Assembly: GCA_964519955.1 (NCBI GenBank)
Contig: CAZFLM010000002.1
Location: 1-64,000, forward strand
Source of the DNA: CAZFLM01 sp964519955
GTDB taxonomy: Bacteria > Armatimonadota > Chthonomonadetes > Chthonomonadales > CAJBBX01
Reading direction: 5' to 3'
Length of the DNA: 64,000 nucleotides
Shown one piece after another: positions 24,879 through 33,417 of this stretch. Position numbers and translations under genes: made by a program. The notes under the pieces were generated by a model. It was given only the letters and a program-made list of their open reading frames with translations. It did not search any database and was not told where the DNA came from. Within the stretch, counting starts at the first letter, position 1; each line of letters opens with the position of its first letter.

Positions 24879-26432
24879 ATGCTGTCGCGCTTTGGGTTGG
24901 CAAGGAACAGGCGCTTCGGACTGTCCGTCGCGGTGGCGATGGTGGCAGTCGGCGTGACCGGTCTGCTCATCGGGCGCGTCTGGGCCCAGAACTCCCAGAC
25001 GCGTCTGACGGTCAATGGCGTCACCCCCGCCATGCTGGCCGAGCGTACCGCGGTCCTGGGCCAGTTGGAGAACGGGCTGGTGGCGATTGCGGACCGCATG
25101 GAGGTGTCGCTGGTCTCCATTCGCGCCCGCCGCACGATCAAGGTCGATCAGGCGATGCCGGGCATCGGCGAGCTGTTCCGCCGGTTCGACAACGGGGATG
25201 ACGAGGGCGCCCCGCAGATGCCGCAGCTTCGCATGCCGAGCATGCCTCGCCAGTTCAAGTCGGAGGCGGGCGGCAGCGGCGTCGTGGTGCGGGCAGACGG
25301 CTGGATCCTGACGAACGACCACGTGGTCGAGGGCGCCGACAAGGTCACGGTGAAGCTGCACGACGGCCGCGAACTCGAGGGCAAGGTCTACCGCGATCAC
25401 CGCAGCGACCTGGCGCTCGTGAAGATCGATGCGTCCGGCCTCATCCCGGCCGAGTTTGGCGATTCCGACAAGGTGCAGGTTGGCCAGTGGGCCATCGCTT
25501 TCGGGTCGCCGTTCTCGCTGGACGACACGATGACGATGGGCATCATCAGCGCCCGCGCCCGGCAGAAGACGATCGCGGAGGGAGGTGACGCCCGCTTCTA
25601 TCCCAGCCTTCTGCAGACGGATGCCTCGATCAACCCCGGCAACTCGGGCGGCCCGCTGGTCGACTCCCACGGCCGCGTGATCGGCATCAACGTGGCCATC
25701 AACTCGCCGACCGGCGGCAGCGTGGGCATCGGCTTCGCGATTCCCGCGAACACCGCCGTCAACGTGGTCGGCCAGCTTATCTCCAAGGGCAAGGTCACCC
25801 GCGGCTACCTGGGTGTCGGGCCGCGCTCGCTGAAGCCCGACGAGCGAGCCGCCCTCCACGTACGCGAGGGAGGCGCCCTGGTGGAGTCGGTCGAGGAAGG
25901 CACTCCCGCCGCGAAGGCCGGCCTGCAGCCCGAGGACGTGATCCTGAAGGTGAATGGCGAGACCGTCACCGACGACATCCGCTTCCGCGACCTCATCGCC
26001 CGCGTCGACCCCGGCAAGCAGGTGAGCCTGAAGGTCATGCGGAACGGGAAGGAGATCGACGTCAACGCCAAGCTTGAGGCGGCGCCTGAGCTGCCCGGCG
26101 CCATCGTCAAGGAGAAGGACGACGAGTCTGCTGGGGGCAAGCTCGGCCTCAAGGTCGAGTCGGTCAACGAGCAGAACCGCAAGGCGTACAAGCTGAAGGA
26201 AGGCACCGCAGGCGCGGTGATCGTCGAGATCCAGGACAGCGGAGCCGCCGCCGATGCCGGCCTCACCGTCGGCGACGTGGTCCTGAAGGCCAATGGCGCC
26301 GACATCAAGTCGTCCGCCGATCTGGCCGCCGCCATCAAGAACGTGAAGAGCGGCCAGCGCATCAGCATGGTCGTCCAGCGCACCGAGGGCGTGAGCACGA
26401 TGAAGGTGCTGGTCGGCGTAACGGTGCCGTAG
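24879..26432 (+). CDS. HtrA/DegP-family serine protease with two PDZ domains
   Basis: The product is a 517-residue periplasmic quality-control protease. An N-terminal hydrophobic anchor or signal (about 14-35) precedes a trypsin-like domain with the triad His148 (NDHVVEG), Asp177 (SDLALVKI) and Ser256 (NPGNSGGPL), then two PDZ domains (about 310-400 and 425-515). I chose ATG 24879, eight bases after GGAGG, over a TTG at 24858. DegP-type enzymes digest or chaperone misfolded envelope proteins. The gene appears monocistronic, followed by a strong hairpin. Confidence 0.88.
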   Translation: MLSRFGLARNRRFGLSVAVAMVAVGVTGLLIGRVWAQNSQTRLTVNGVTPAMLAERTAVLGQLENGLVAIADRMEVSLVSIRARRTIKVDQAMPGIGELFRRFDNGDDEGAPQMPQLRMPSMPRQFKSEAGGSGVVVRADGWILTNDHVVEGADKVTVKLHDGRELEGKVYRDHRSDLALVKIDASGLIPAEFGDSDKVQVGQWAIAFGSPFSLDDTMTMGIISARARQKTIAEGGDARFYPSLLQTDASINPGNSGGPLVDSHGRVIGINVAINSPTGGSVGIGFAIPANTAVNVVGQLISKGKVTRGYLGVGPRSLKPDERAALHVREGGALVESVEEGTPAAKAGLQPEDVILKVNGETVTDDIRFRDLIARVDPGKQVSLKVMRNGKEIDVNAKLEAAPELPGAIVKEKDDESAGGKLGLKVESVNEQNRKAYKLKEGTAGAVIVEIQDSGAAADAGLTVGDVVLKANGADIKSSADLAAAIKNVKSGQRISMVVQRTEGVSTMKVLVGVTVP

Positions 26433-26459
26433 TGCAGGAGTAGCCCAGCGGGACGCGTC

Positions 26460-26496
26460 GCGCCCTGGTTCCGGCCGAGTGCTGGAACCAGGGCGC
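26460..26496 (+). terminator. Terminator of the htrA gene
   Basis: GCGCCCTGGTTCC (26460-26472) pairs perfectly with GGAACCAGGGCGC (26484-26496), 28 bases after the stop codon; there is no T-tract. Confidence 0.65.
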
Positions 26497-26529
26497 GTCC
26501 GTATTGGGGGGCGGAGCGCCGCCACGGGA

Positions 26530-26983
26530 AGGGTTAAGCAATCGCGGCCAGCGGTGGCGGTGGAGCTAGTCCAGCCGCGCGATTGCTTAACCTCTACGGT
26601 TGACCCGGCGCGCCGCCTCTCGCCATGCGTAGGGGCAGAGCATTCGCGCGCAGGGCCACCTACCGCGCCAGCGTGGGTCGCGAATGCTGTGCCCTGCCGT
26701 CGGCCGGTGCGCCGCCAAGGGAAGGGTTAAGCAATCGCGGCCAACGGTGCGCGCGAAGGCACTCTCGCCCCGCGATTGCTTAACCCCTACGGTTGACCCG
26801 GCGCGCCGCCTCTCGCCATGCGTAGGGGCAGAGCATTCGCGCGCAGGGCCACCTACCGCGCCAGCGTGGGTCGCGAATGCTGTGCCCTGCCGTCGGCCGG
26901 TGCGCCGCCAAGGGAAGGGTTAAGCAATCGCGGCCAACGGTGCGCGCGAAGGCACTCTCGCCCCGCGATTGCTTAACCCCTAC
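26530..26983. repeat. Hairpin-repeat block with an exact 193-bp tandem duplication
   Basis: The first element is a B-type hairpin (26532-26592) with GGTTAAGCAATCGCG arms. Then come two identical 193-bp units, 26598-26790 and 26791-26983, each holding an A-type hairpin (GGCAGAGCATTCGCG arms) followed by a B-type hairpin. I see no difference between the two units. The last base pairs overlap the stop codon of the deacetylase gene. No open frame or spacer-like sequence is present. Confidence 0.92.
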
Positions 26984-28071
26984 TTCCGCTTCCCGTGCGC
27001 AGGCTTCCCCGCCGTGTGCTTCTTCGCGGGCGTCTTCGCCTTCTTCGCCACGCCGGGCGGCGGACCGTCGGGGTATACCACCAGGCGCGCGCCCTCCAGC
27101 CGGGCCGGGTTGATGAGCTTGGCCGCCCATGACGGCACCGTCACGACGTTCGGGTCTCCGTCGCTGACGTAGGGGCGCATTCCGCGCGCCATGCTGAGGT
27201 TGCGGATCAGGCGCTCGATCTCGCCGGGGTCGGCGCCGGTGCGCGTCACGTACGTGGCGTCGAACTTGCGGTGCGTCGCGGGATAGGTCGGCCCGCCCCA
27301 GGCCTCCAGCAGGCACCGGTTCTGATAGACGGTGCCGCCCTGCTCGCCCCGCATCAACGCGTCGCGACCGCCGGACACGCGCGGGTAGCCGCCATACGGC
27401 ACGCAGAACGTGTCCATCGTGGCCCGCGGCTCCAGCTTGCGCACGTAGCGAACGCACTCCGCCACTTCCTTCCGGAGCTGCTCAACGCTCATGCGCATCA
27501 GAAACCGGTGCGTCGTCGAGTGGTTGCCGACCTCGTAGCCCGCCTGCACCAGGTAGGCGAGCTTCTGCCTCTCCTTGCCGCGCTGCCAGAACGGGACCGG
27601 GTTGTAGCTGGATCGGGGCAGCACGTAGAAGCTGGCGCGGCGCGGCCAGTCCGGGTGGGTCGCGCTGAACGTGTCCAGGATGCCGACCGCGCAGTCCGGA
27701 TCCACCTGACCGCTCGGTAGCAGGCGGAGCTGCGAGCCGCGCGCATCGTCGAACGTGATGACGACGGGCGTCTTGCCCGCGGGCACGGCCAGCCTCGCCG
27801 TCAGCGCGTCGCGCATGTTCACCGGGTACCAGCCGGCCTCCCACATCAGCTCCAATTGGCGGCGAAACGTGTCGGGCGAGATGTTCAGGCCGCGCTTGTC
27901 GTACCTCATCGGCGCCCCGCCGCTCCGCTCGCCCACCGAATGGTACATGAGCACCGGGATGAGCCCGACCTCGTTCGGCTTGCGCTGGCCTGCGACGGGA
28001 CTGCCGAGCGCGGCGCCGCACGCCGAGAGGGCCAATGCCGCGGATACGATGTGCCGGTAGGGCCTGAACAT
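26980..28071 (-). CDS. Polysaccharide deacetylase (CE4/NodB), putative lipoprotein
   Basis: The product is a 363-residue CE4-type protein. The N-terminal signal ends in a lipobox-like LSAC (Cys18). The NodB core is visible as VLMYHSVG, the metal-binding VVITFDDARG and EVGNHSTTHR. An insertion of about 40 residues separates the first and second motifs. The C-terminal tail is Lys-rich, ending PAKKHTAGKPAHGKRK. CE4 enzymes remove N- or O-acetyl groups from peptidoglycan, chitin or xylan. ATG 28071 has AGGAG nine bases upstream. The stop codon lies in the end of the hairpin-repeat block. Confidence 0.78.
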   Translation of the reverse strand: MFRPYRHIVSAALALSACGAALGSPVAGQRKPNEVGLIPVLMYHSVGERSGGAPMRYDKRGLNISPDTFRRQLELMWEAGWYPVNMRDALTARLAVPAGKTPVVITFDDARGSQLRLLPSGQVDPDCAVGILDTFSATHPDWPRRASFYVLPRSSYNPVPFWQRGKERQKLAYLVQAGYEVGNHSTTHRFLMRMSVEQLRKEVAECVRYVRKLEPRATMDTFCVPYGGYPRVSGGRDALMRGEQGGTVYQNRCLLEAWGGPTYPATHRKFDATYVTRTGADPGEIERLIRNLSMARGMRPYVSDGDPNVVTVPSWAAKLINPARLEGARLVVYPDGPPPGVAKKAKTPAKKHTAGKPAHGKRK

Positions 28072-28221
28072 GGGTGTAGACTCCTGTTGGGACTGCGTGC
28101 AGAGAGGACCGCGCCGCGTTCAGTTGGCGAGGCAGCGCCCCGTTTCCTGCTCGCGGCGGCCGTTCCGCGCAACCCGGAAGGCCGCTCGCCCGTAGTCATC
28201 CGCGGAGGGAGTGAACGCGAT

Positions 28222-29505
28222 ATGCCCGTTGACGAGAGAGCGACCGAGTGGATCGAGAAGGGCCTGGCCCGCTCGCGCGCCGACGACTGGCCCGGCGCCG
28301 TCGAGGCGTTCCGGCGCGCGTCCTCCCTCGATACGAACAGCGTCGAGGCGCGGTTCCGAGTCGCTTGGGCGCTCTGGAACCTGTCGGAGACGCGCAAGCC
28401 GTCTGTGGCCGACCTCGCGCTGGGCTACGGCGCGCAGCTTCTGGGCTTCGAGCCGCTCGCACGCGATCGGAGGCGCAAGTTCCAGGCGCACCGCAAGATG
28501 CTGCGAGAGTGCGTCCACTGGTTCCGCGAGACGCTGGCGCTCGACCCCAAGCACGCGCGCGCCCACTACCACCTCGCCCAGGCCCTGCGGGAGCTGGGCT
28601 ACAAGGACGAGGCCGCCGAGACCGCCAAGAAGGCTTCCGAGCTGGACCCGCGCAACCAGCGCTACGCCTCGCTCGTCAGCACCTACACGCAGGACGGCAC
28701 GCCGCGCCTCTACGAGCCGGCCCGCACCGACGAGCAGGCCGCGCGGCTCTCGTGGGACGACCTGGTCCTCGATCCGAAGGTCAAACGCGAGCTGCGACAG
28801 ATGCAGCTCATGCTGGAGAAGCCCGACCTGGCGCACGAACTGGGCATCCAGACGCCCACAGGCATTCTGCTGCGCGGCGCCCCCGGCACGGGCAAGACCA
28901 CCATCGCGCGGATCCTGGCGAACGAGGCCAGGTGCCGGTTCTTCTCCATCACTCCGGCCGACATCAACCAGATGTACGTGGGCGAGTCGGAGAAGCGTGT
29001 CAAGGAGCTGTTCGAGCGGGCGCGGGCCGAGGCGCCGTCCATCATCTTCATCGACGAGATCGACGCGCTGCTGCCCTCGCGCCAAGGCGGCGTCGCCATC
29101 CACTCCGACAAGGTGGTGAACCAGTTCCTGCAGGAGATGGACGGCATGACACCCAACCACCGGGTCTTCCTGGTCGGCGCCACCAACCGGCCGGACATGC
29201 TGGACCAGGCCGTGCGGCGGGGTGGCCGGCTCTCCCGCGAGATCGAGATCCCGCTGCCCTCCGAGGCGGCCCGCGGCGAGCTGCTCGCCCTCTTCACCAA
29301 GGGAGTGCCCCTCGCCGACGACGTCGACCTGGCTGCACTCGCTACCAAGACCGAGGGCTACTCCGGCGCCGACCTGCGAGCCGTGGTGAACGAGGCGGGC
29401 CTGCAGGCGCTCATCCGCATTGCCGACCTCGGCGAGACCGCCGAGACGAAGCACCTGACCGCGGCCGACTTCGGCGAGGCGGTGGCGAACCTGGACGAAA
29501 CCTGA
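28222..29505 (+). CDS. AAA ATPase with N-terminal TPR region
   Basis: The product is a 427-residue protein. Residues 1-160 contain two or three TPR-like helical repeats (WPGAVEAFRRASSLD; ARAHYHLAQALRELG). A single AAA module follows: Walker A GAPGTGKTT near 218, Walker B IIFIDEID near 275, and an SRH segment NRPDMLDQAVRRGGR with a variant arginine-finger context. It is similar to FtsH/Cdc48-type modules but lacks a protease or membrane segment, so it is probably a remodelling factor with TPR-selected partners. ATG 28222 was taken because the TPR starts there; the ribosome-binding site (GGAGG) is 12-13 bases away. Confidence 0.75.
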   Translation: MPVDERATEWIEKGLARSRADDWPGAVEAFRRASSLDTNSVEARFRVAWALWNLSETRKPSVADLALGYGAQLLGFEPLARDRRRKFQAHRKMLRECVHWFRETLALDPKHARAHYHLAQALRELGYKDEAAETAKKASELDPRNQRYASLVSTYTQDGTPRLYEPARTDEQAARLSWDDLVLDPKVKRELRQMQLMLEKPDLAHELGIQTPTGILLRGAPGTGKTTIARILANEARCRFFSITPADINQMYVGESEKRVKELFERARAEAPSIIFIDEIDALLPSRQGGVAIHSDKVVNQFLQEMDGMTPNHRVFLVGATNRPDMLDQAVRRGGRLSREIEIPLPSEAARGELLALFTKGVPLADDVDLAALATKTEGYSGADLRAVVNEAGLQALIRIADLGETAETKHLTAADFGEAVANLDET

Positions 29506-29630
29506 CGGGTGCGGCGCAAGGAACTCACCGTCTCGCGCGCCCGTCCTAACTAAGAGAAGCCGCATCGCGCGGCCTCGCACGGCCTGGCCGCGTGCCCGTG
29601 TCGGATCGGCCAGTGAACAGGAGTGAAGTG

Positions 29631-30761
29631 ATGACGAAGACACATGGAGCGACCGGTCTGGCAGCCCTGCTCGCGGCCACGGCCGTCCTGATGCCCGCGC
29701 GATCGAGCGCCGCGCCCGAGACGCGCAAGATCGCGCTGCCCGTGGGCACCGTAGTGCCGGTGCGCCTCGACAAGCCACTCAGCAGCAAGACCGCGATGGC
29801 GGGCGACCATTTCACCGCCACAGTGCGCACCGGCCGCGACGACGCCGACCTACCGACCGGCACGCGCGTCGAGGGCGTTGTCCGCGAGGCACTCGCCTGC
29901 GCCAAGAACAAGCCGGGCGTCCTCGACCTCGACTTCCGGCGCATCGTCTTCCCGAACGGCCAGAAGGCCACGCTCGACGCCAGCCTCATCTCGCTGGACG
30001 CCAAAGCGGTGAAGCGCAGCGAGTCGGGCCGCCTCGTCGCCTCGACGGACAAGGGCAAGGACCGCCTGAAGTTCATCGGCATCGGCGCGGGCGCGGGCCT
30101 GGTCATCGGCTCGATCTTCAAGGGCAACGCGATCCAGAACACGCTGATGGGCGCGGCGGCCGGGTACCTGTATAACGAGCTGAAGAAGGACAAGCCCAGC
30201 GACGTGACGCTGAAGCAGGGCGCGGAGTTCGGGGTGCGCCTGGAGCGCTCCGTCGGCTTCACGACCAACGAGGCGCCGCACGCGACCAACGCGCCCGAGG
30301 ATGACCGCTACTACAAGCCGGGCGGCGGCGCGGCCGATCGCCGGGCTGCTGAGGGCGACCGCGAGCCGACGAAGGACTCCGGGGACGAGAAGCCTGCGGC
30401 GCGCGAAGCCGCGGGCGACATCGGCGTGCTGATCGACGACCAGGACGTGGCGCTCGGCAAGACGAGACCAGTGGTGCGGGACGGCTCGGTGCTGGTGCCC
30501 CTGGAGCCGCTGGCCAAGGCGGCCGGCCTCCAGTACAACTATGACGCGACCGAGCGCCTCGTGTCCGCCTCCAACGGGACCGCGAAGATGGGCATCGGCA
30601 GCCGCATCGCCGTGGTGCGCGGCGCTCGCAAGCGGCTGGACTGCTCGCCCGAGATGCGCGACGGCAAGCTCTACGTGCCCATGCAGTTCTTCGCGCTGGC
30701 CCTCGGCGGGAGCGCGCAGTGGGACGAGACGAGCCGCACGGTGGTGATCACCACGAAGTAA
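29631..30761 (+). CDS. Exported protein with copper-amine-oxidase-N-like domain
   Basis: The product is a 376-residue envelope protein. A signal peptide (about 1-27) precedes a beta domain that begins PVGTVVPVRLDKPLSSKTAMAGD, a pattern of proteins controlling surface or peptidoglycan structures, then a hydrophobic Gly-rich stretch (IGAGAGLVIGSIF) that could insert in a membrane. After an acidic linker there is a copper-amine-oxidase N-terminal-like beta domain (VLIDDQDVALGKTRPVVRDGSVLVPLEPLAKAAG to VVITTK). This domain is widespread in cell-wall proteins and does not imply amine oxidase activity. AGGAG lies eight bases before ATG 29631. Confidence 0.68.
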   Translation: MTKTHGATGLAALLAATAVLMPARSSAAPETRKIALPVGTVVPVRLDKPLSSKTAMAGDHFTATVRTGRDDADLPTGTRVEGVVREALACAKNKPGVLDLDFRRIVFPNGQKATLDASLISLDAKAVKRSESGRLVASTDKGKDRLKFIGIGAGAGLVIGSIFKGNAIQNTLMGAAAGYLYNELKKDKPSDVTLKQGAEFGVRLERSVGFTTNEAPHATNAPEDDRYYKPGGGAADRRAAEGDREPTKDSGDEKPAAREAAGDIGVLIDDQDVALGKTRPVVRDGSVLVPLEPLAKAAGLQYNYDATERLVSASNGTAKMGIGSRIAVVRGARKRLDCSPEMRDGKLYVPMQFFALALGGSAQWDETSRTVVITTK

Positions 30762-30773
30762 GCAACGGCAGCC

Positions 30774-30827
30774 TGAACAGCAGCGGGGCGCCTCGGCAAC
30801 AAGCCTGGGGGCGCCCCGCTGCCGTTT
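30774..30827 (+). terminator. Strong nested-stem terminator
   Basis: CAGCGGGGCGCC (30781-30792) pairs with GGCGCCCCGCTG (30810-30821), extended by an outer AACGGCAG / CTGCCGTT pairing and ending in TTT. It follows the copper-amine-oxidase-like gene by 12 bases. Confidence 0.8.
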
Positions 30828-30937
30828 GGCCAACCGGCCTCTGAGCGACACAGGACGGGCACGGAGGCCCATCCCACCGAGCAGAACGCTCCGCCATGGA
30901 CCGCCGGCGCCCTCGCCGGCAACGCCGGAGCCCGCCG

Positions 30938-31807
30938 CTACGCGTTCAGCCGCTCGCCCCAGAGGAGGCGCTTGCGGACCTTCTGGTAGAACGTGGAGCG
31001 CCGCACCGCCACGATGCGCGTGGAGCGGGCCGCCCGCCGGATGTCGACGCGGTCGCCGGACGCGAGCGGGAACACCTGCGTGCTGTCCGACATGAAGAGC
31101 ACCTCGCCGTCCTCGATCTCCACGGTCACGGAGACGGTCTCGTCGGCGGGCACGATGAGCGGGCGCGCGGCCAGCGTGTGCGGGCAGATGGGCACCACCA
31201 CGAGCGCCTGCACGGTCGGCTCCACGAGCGGGCCGCCGGCCGAGAGCGCATAGGCGGTCGAGCCGGTCGGGGTGGCCACGATGACGCCGTCGGCCGGGTA
31301 GCGCACGACCGGGTCGCCGCCGAACGAGGTGCGCAGGTGCAGCAGCCGCGCCATCGTGCCCTTGTTGATCACGACATCGTTCAGCCCGGTAGCGGTGTGG
31401 ACGACCTCGCCGCCTCGCACCACCTCGCCCTGCACCATCATCCGCTCTTCCAGCCTGGCGCGCCCGGCGAGCAGGTCGTCGAGGTGCTTCTGCACATCGT
31501 TGGGGTGCGACTCCGCGATGAAGCCGAAGCGCCCCATGTGCACGCCGAGGATGGGCACGCCGGTGCAAGCCGCCAACCGGCTCGCCGCCAGGATGGTGCC
31601 GTCGCCACCCAGCGTGATGAGGAGGTCGAGCTCGGCAAGCTCTTCGTCGCTCGCGGCAAGCTCGGGCCGCCCGACCTCCGTCGCCGACCCCGCGTCCAGG
31701 CGCACGCCGATGCCGCGCTCCTCCAGCCAGGCGACGACGCGCGGCGCGAACGCGATCGCCTCGCTCTTGTCGTGGTTGGTAATGAGTCCGACGGCGTGCA
31801 GATCCAT
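30938..31807 (-). CDS. nadK: NAD kinase
   Basis: The product is a 289-residue kinase that phosphorylates NAD to NADP. The GGDGT motif is near residues 69-73, the NAD-binding NDVVINKG in the middle, and the signature TPTGSTAYALSAGGP near 188-202. Length and order match bacterial NadK. ATG 31807 has GGAG at eight bases, and a consensus promoter lies just upstream. It is convergent with the upstream envelope gene and stands alone. Confidence 0.93.
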   Translation of the reverse strand: MDLHAVGLITNHDKSEAIAFAPRVVAWLEERGIGVRLDAGSATEVGRPELAASDEELAELDLLITLGGDGTILAASRLAACTGVPILGVHMGRFGFIAESHPNDVQKHLDDLLAGRARLEERMMVQGEVVRGGEVVHTATGLNDVVINKGTMARLLHLRTSFGGDPVVRYPADGVIVATPTGSTAYALSAGGPLVEPTVQALVVVPICPHTLAARPLIVPADETVSVTVEIEDGEVLFMSDSTQVFPLASGDRVDIRRAARSTRIVAVRRSTFYQKVRKRLLWGERLNA

Positions 31808-31837
31808 GTGCGGCTCCGATCGACAGCAGGTCCGCCC

Positions 31838-31866
31838 ATTATGCGGCGCGAGCGGGCATCTGTCAA
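31838..31866 (-). promoter_or_regulatory. Promoter of nadK
   Basis: On the minus strand TTGACA (31866-31861), 17 bp, CATAAT (31843-31838). The predicted +1 near 31831 gives a short 24-base leader that contains the ribosome-binding site, unlike the leaderless genes. Confidence 0.72.
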
Positions 31867-32031
31867 TGCAGCGCGTCACTCCGCGGAATAGCAGGAACCG
31901 CCCCCCTGCCGCGCGTCACACGCACGCGACTGAGAGCGCACCGGTGCAGCATCCGGGCCTCACAGGGCGGCACGGCGAGCCCGCGCCAGCACCCAGCACC
32001 CGACACCCAGCACCCGACACCGGGCCCGCGC

Positions 32032-33309
32032 CTACAGGCTCCAGTACACCACCGGCGGCAGCTTGGACCGATCGAGCATCGACCGGACATCCACCACTAC
32101 TCCACCCATGCGCACGCCACCCAGGAGCTTCTCGACGGGCATGCCCTTGTACGCCTGATGCGGGACGGCGATGATGATGGCGTCGAGCTTGGTCATCTCC
32201 TCCCAGGGAGTGAGGCGGATGCCGTACTCGTGCTCGCACTCGGCGGGGTCGGCCATGGGGTCGTGGACGATGGGCGTCGCGCCGAATTGCGTCAACTCGG
32301 AGATGATGTCCGGCACGCGGCTATTGCGGATATCCGGCACATCCTCCTTGAACGTGATGCCGAACACGCCAATACGCGCACGCAGGATGCCGACTCCGTT
32401 CTGCACGAGCAGCTTCACCGTGCGCTGCGCCACGTACGCGCCCATGCTGTCGTTCAGGCGGCGCCCCGATAGGATCACCTCTGGGTGGTAGCCGAGCTGC
32501 TCGGCCTTCGCGGTGAGGTAGTACGGGTCGACGCCGATGCAGTGGCCGCCGACCAAGCCGGGAGAGAATCGAAGGAAGTTCCACTTGGTTCTCGCCGCTT
32601 CGAGAACGTCGCGCGTGGCGATGCCCAGGCGGTCGCAGATGAGGGCCAGCTCGTTCATCAGGGCGATGTTCACGTCGCGCTGCGTGTTCTCCAACACCTT
32701 CGCTGCCTCTGCCACCCGGATGGAGGGCGCCCGGTGCACCCCGGCGGGGATGGCCGAGCCGTAGGCAGCCGCGACGCGCTCCAGCGTCTCCGCGTCCTCG
32801 CCGGACACCACCTTGACGATGCGGTCGATGGTATGCTCGCGGTCGCCCGGGTTAATCCGCTCCGGCGAGTAGCCCAGCTTGAAGTCGACACCCTGCGTCA
32901 GGCCGGATTCGCGCGCCAGGATCGGCCCACACACCTCCTCGGTCACGCCGGGGTAGACCGTCGACTCGTAGCAGACCACCGCGCCCTTCGACAGGTGGCG
33001 CCCCACGGTCGTCGAGGCGCCGACGAGCGGCGAGAGGTCGGGCTGGTTCCCCTCGTCGATGGGGGTCGGCACCGCCACCACGATGAACGTCGCGCTGCGC
33101 AGCTCCTCGGGGTCGCTGGTGAAGCGGATGTCGACCGCCTTCAGGCCTTCCTCGCTGACCTCGCCGGTGCTGTCCTTCCCCGCGCGCAGCTCATCCACCC
33201 GGCTCTGCTTGATGTCGAAGCCGATCGTCCCAGGGTGCTTCCGCGCGAACGCCAGCGCGACCGGCAGCCCGACGTAGCCCAGCCCTACAACCGCGACCTT
33301 CTCGCTCAT
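32032..33309 (-). CDS. Nucleotide-sugar 6-dehydrogenase (UDP-GlcA/GalNAcA type)
   Basis: The product is a 425-residue UDP-glucose/GDP-mannose dehydrogenase-family enzyme that oxidises a UDP-sugar to a uronic acid with two NAD. The Rossmann start is VAVVGLGYVGLPVALAFA, the catalytic Cys257 lies in GGHCIGVDPYYL, and FKEDVPDIRNSRV marks the C-terminal domain. The VGGHC type and length resemble TviB/WbpO (UDP-GlcNAc or UDP-GalNAc dehydrogenase). It supplies sugars for surface polysaccharide. GGGAGAGG lies before ATG 33309; an in-frame ATG eight codons upstream is less well placed. Confidence 0.85.
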   Translation of the reverse strand: MSEKVAVVGLGYVGLPVALAFARKHPGTIGFDIKQSRVDELRAGKDSTGEVSEEGLKAVDIRFTSDPEELRSATFIVVAVPTPIDEGNQPDLSPLVGASTTVGRHLSKGAVVCYESTVYPGVTEEVCGPILARESGLTQGVDFKLGYSPERINPGDREHTIDRIVKVVSGEDAETLERVAAAYGSAIPAGVHRAPSIRVAEAAKVLENTQRDVNIALMNELALICDRLGIATRDVLEAARTKWNFLRFSPGLVGGHCIGVDPYYLTAKAEQLGYHPEVILSGRRLNDSMGAYVAQRTVKLLVQNGVGILRARIGVFGITFKEDVPDIRNSRVPDIISELTQFGATPIVHDPMADPAECEHEYGIRLTPWEEMTKLDAIIIAVPHQAYKGMPVEKLLGGVRMGGVVVDVRSMLDRSKLPPVVYWSL

Positions 33310-33417
33310 CCGTTGCCTCTCCCGTTCCGCCATCGTGAACACCGTCCGCGCAGGAACCAGCCGGCGCGAAGGTGAACTTGCGCACAACCCACCCATCACC
33401 CTCGACAGGAGGCTCCG

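Noticed and set aside
26598..26983. Possible CRISPR array from regularly repeated units
   Set aside because: The units are 193-bp exact tandem copies with internal hairpins; there are no short repeats with unique spacers and no cas genes.
29631..30761. Copper amine oxidase enzyme
   Set aside because: Only the small N-terminal-like domain is present; there is no topaquinone domain or catalytic Tyr region.
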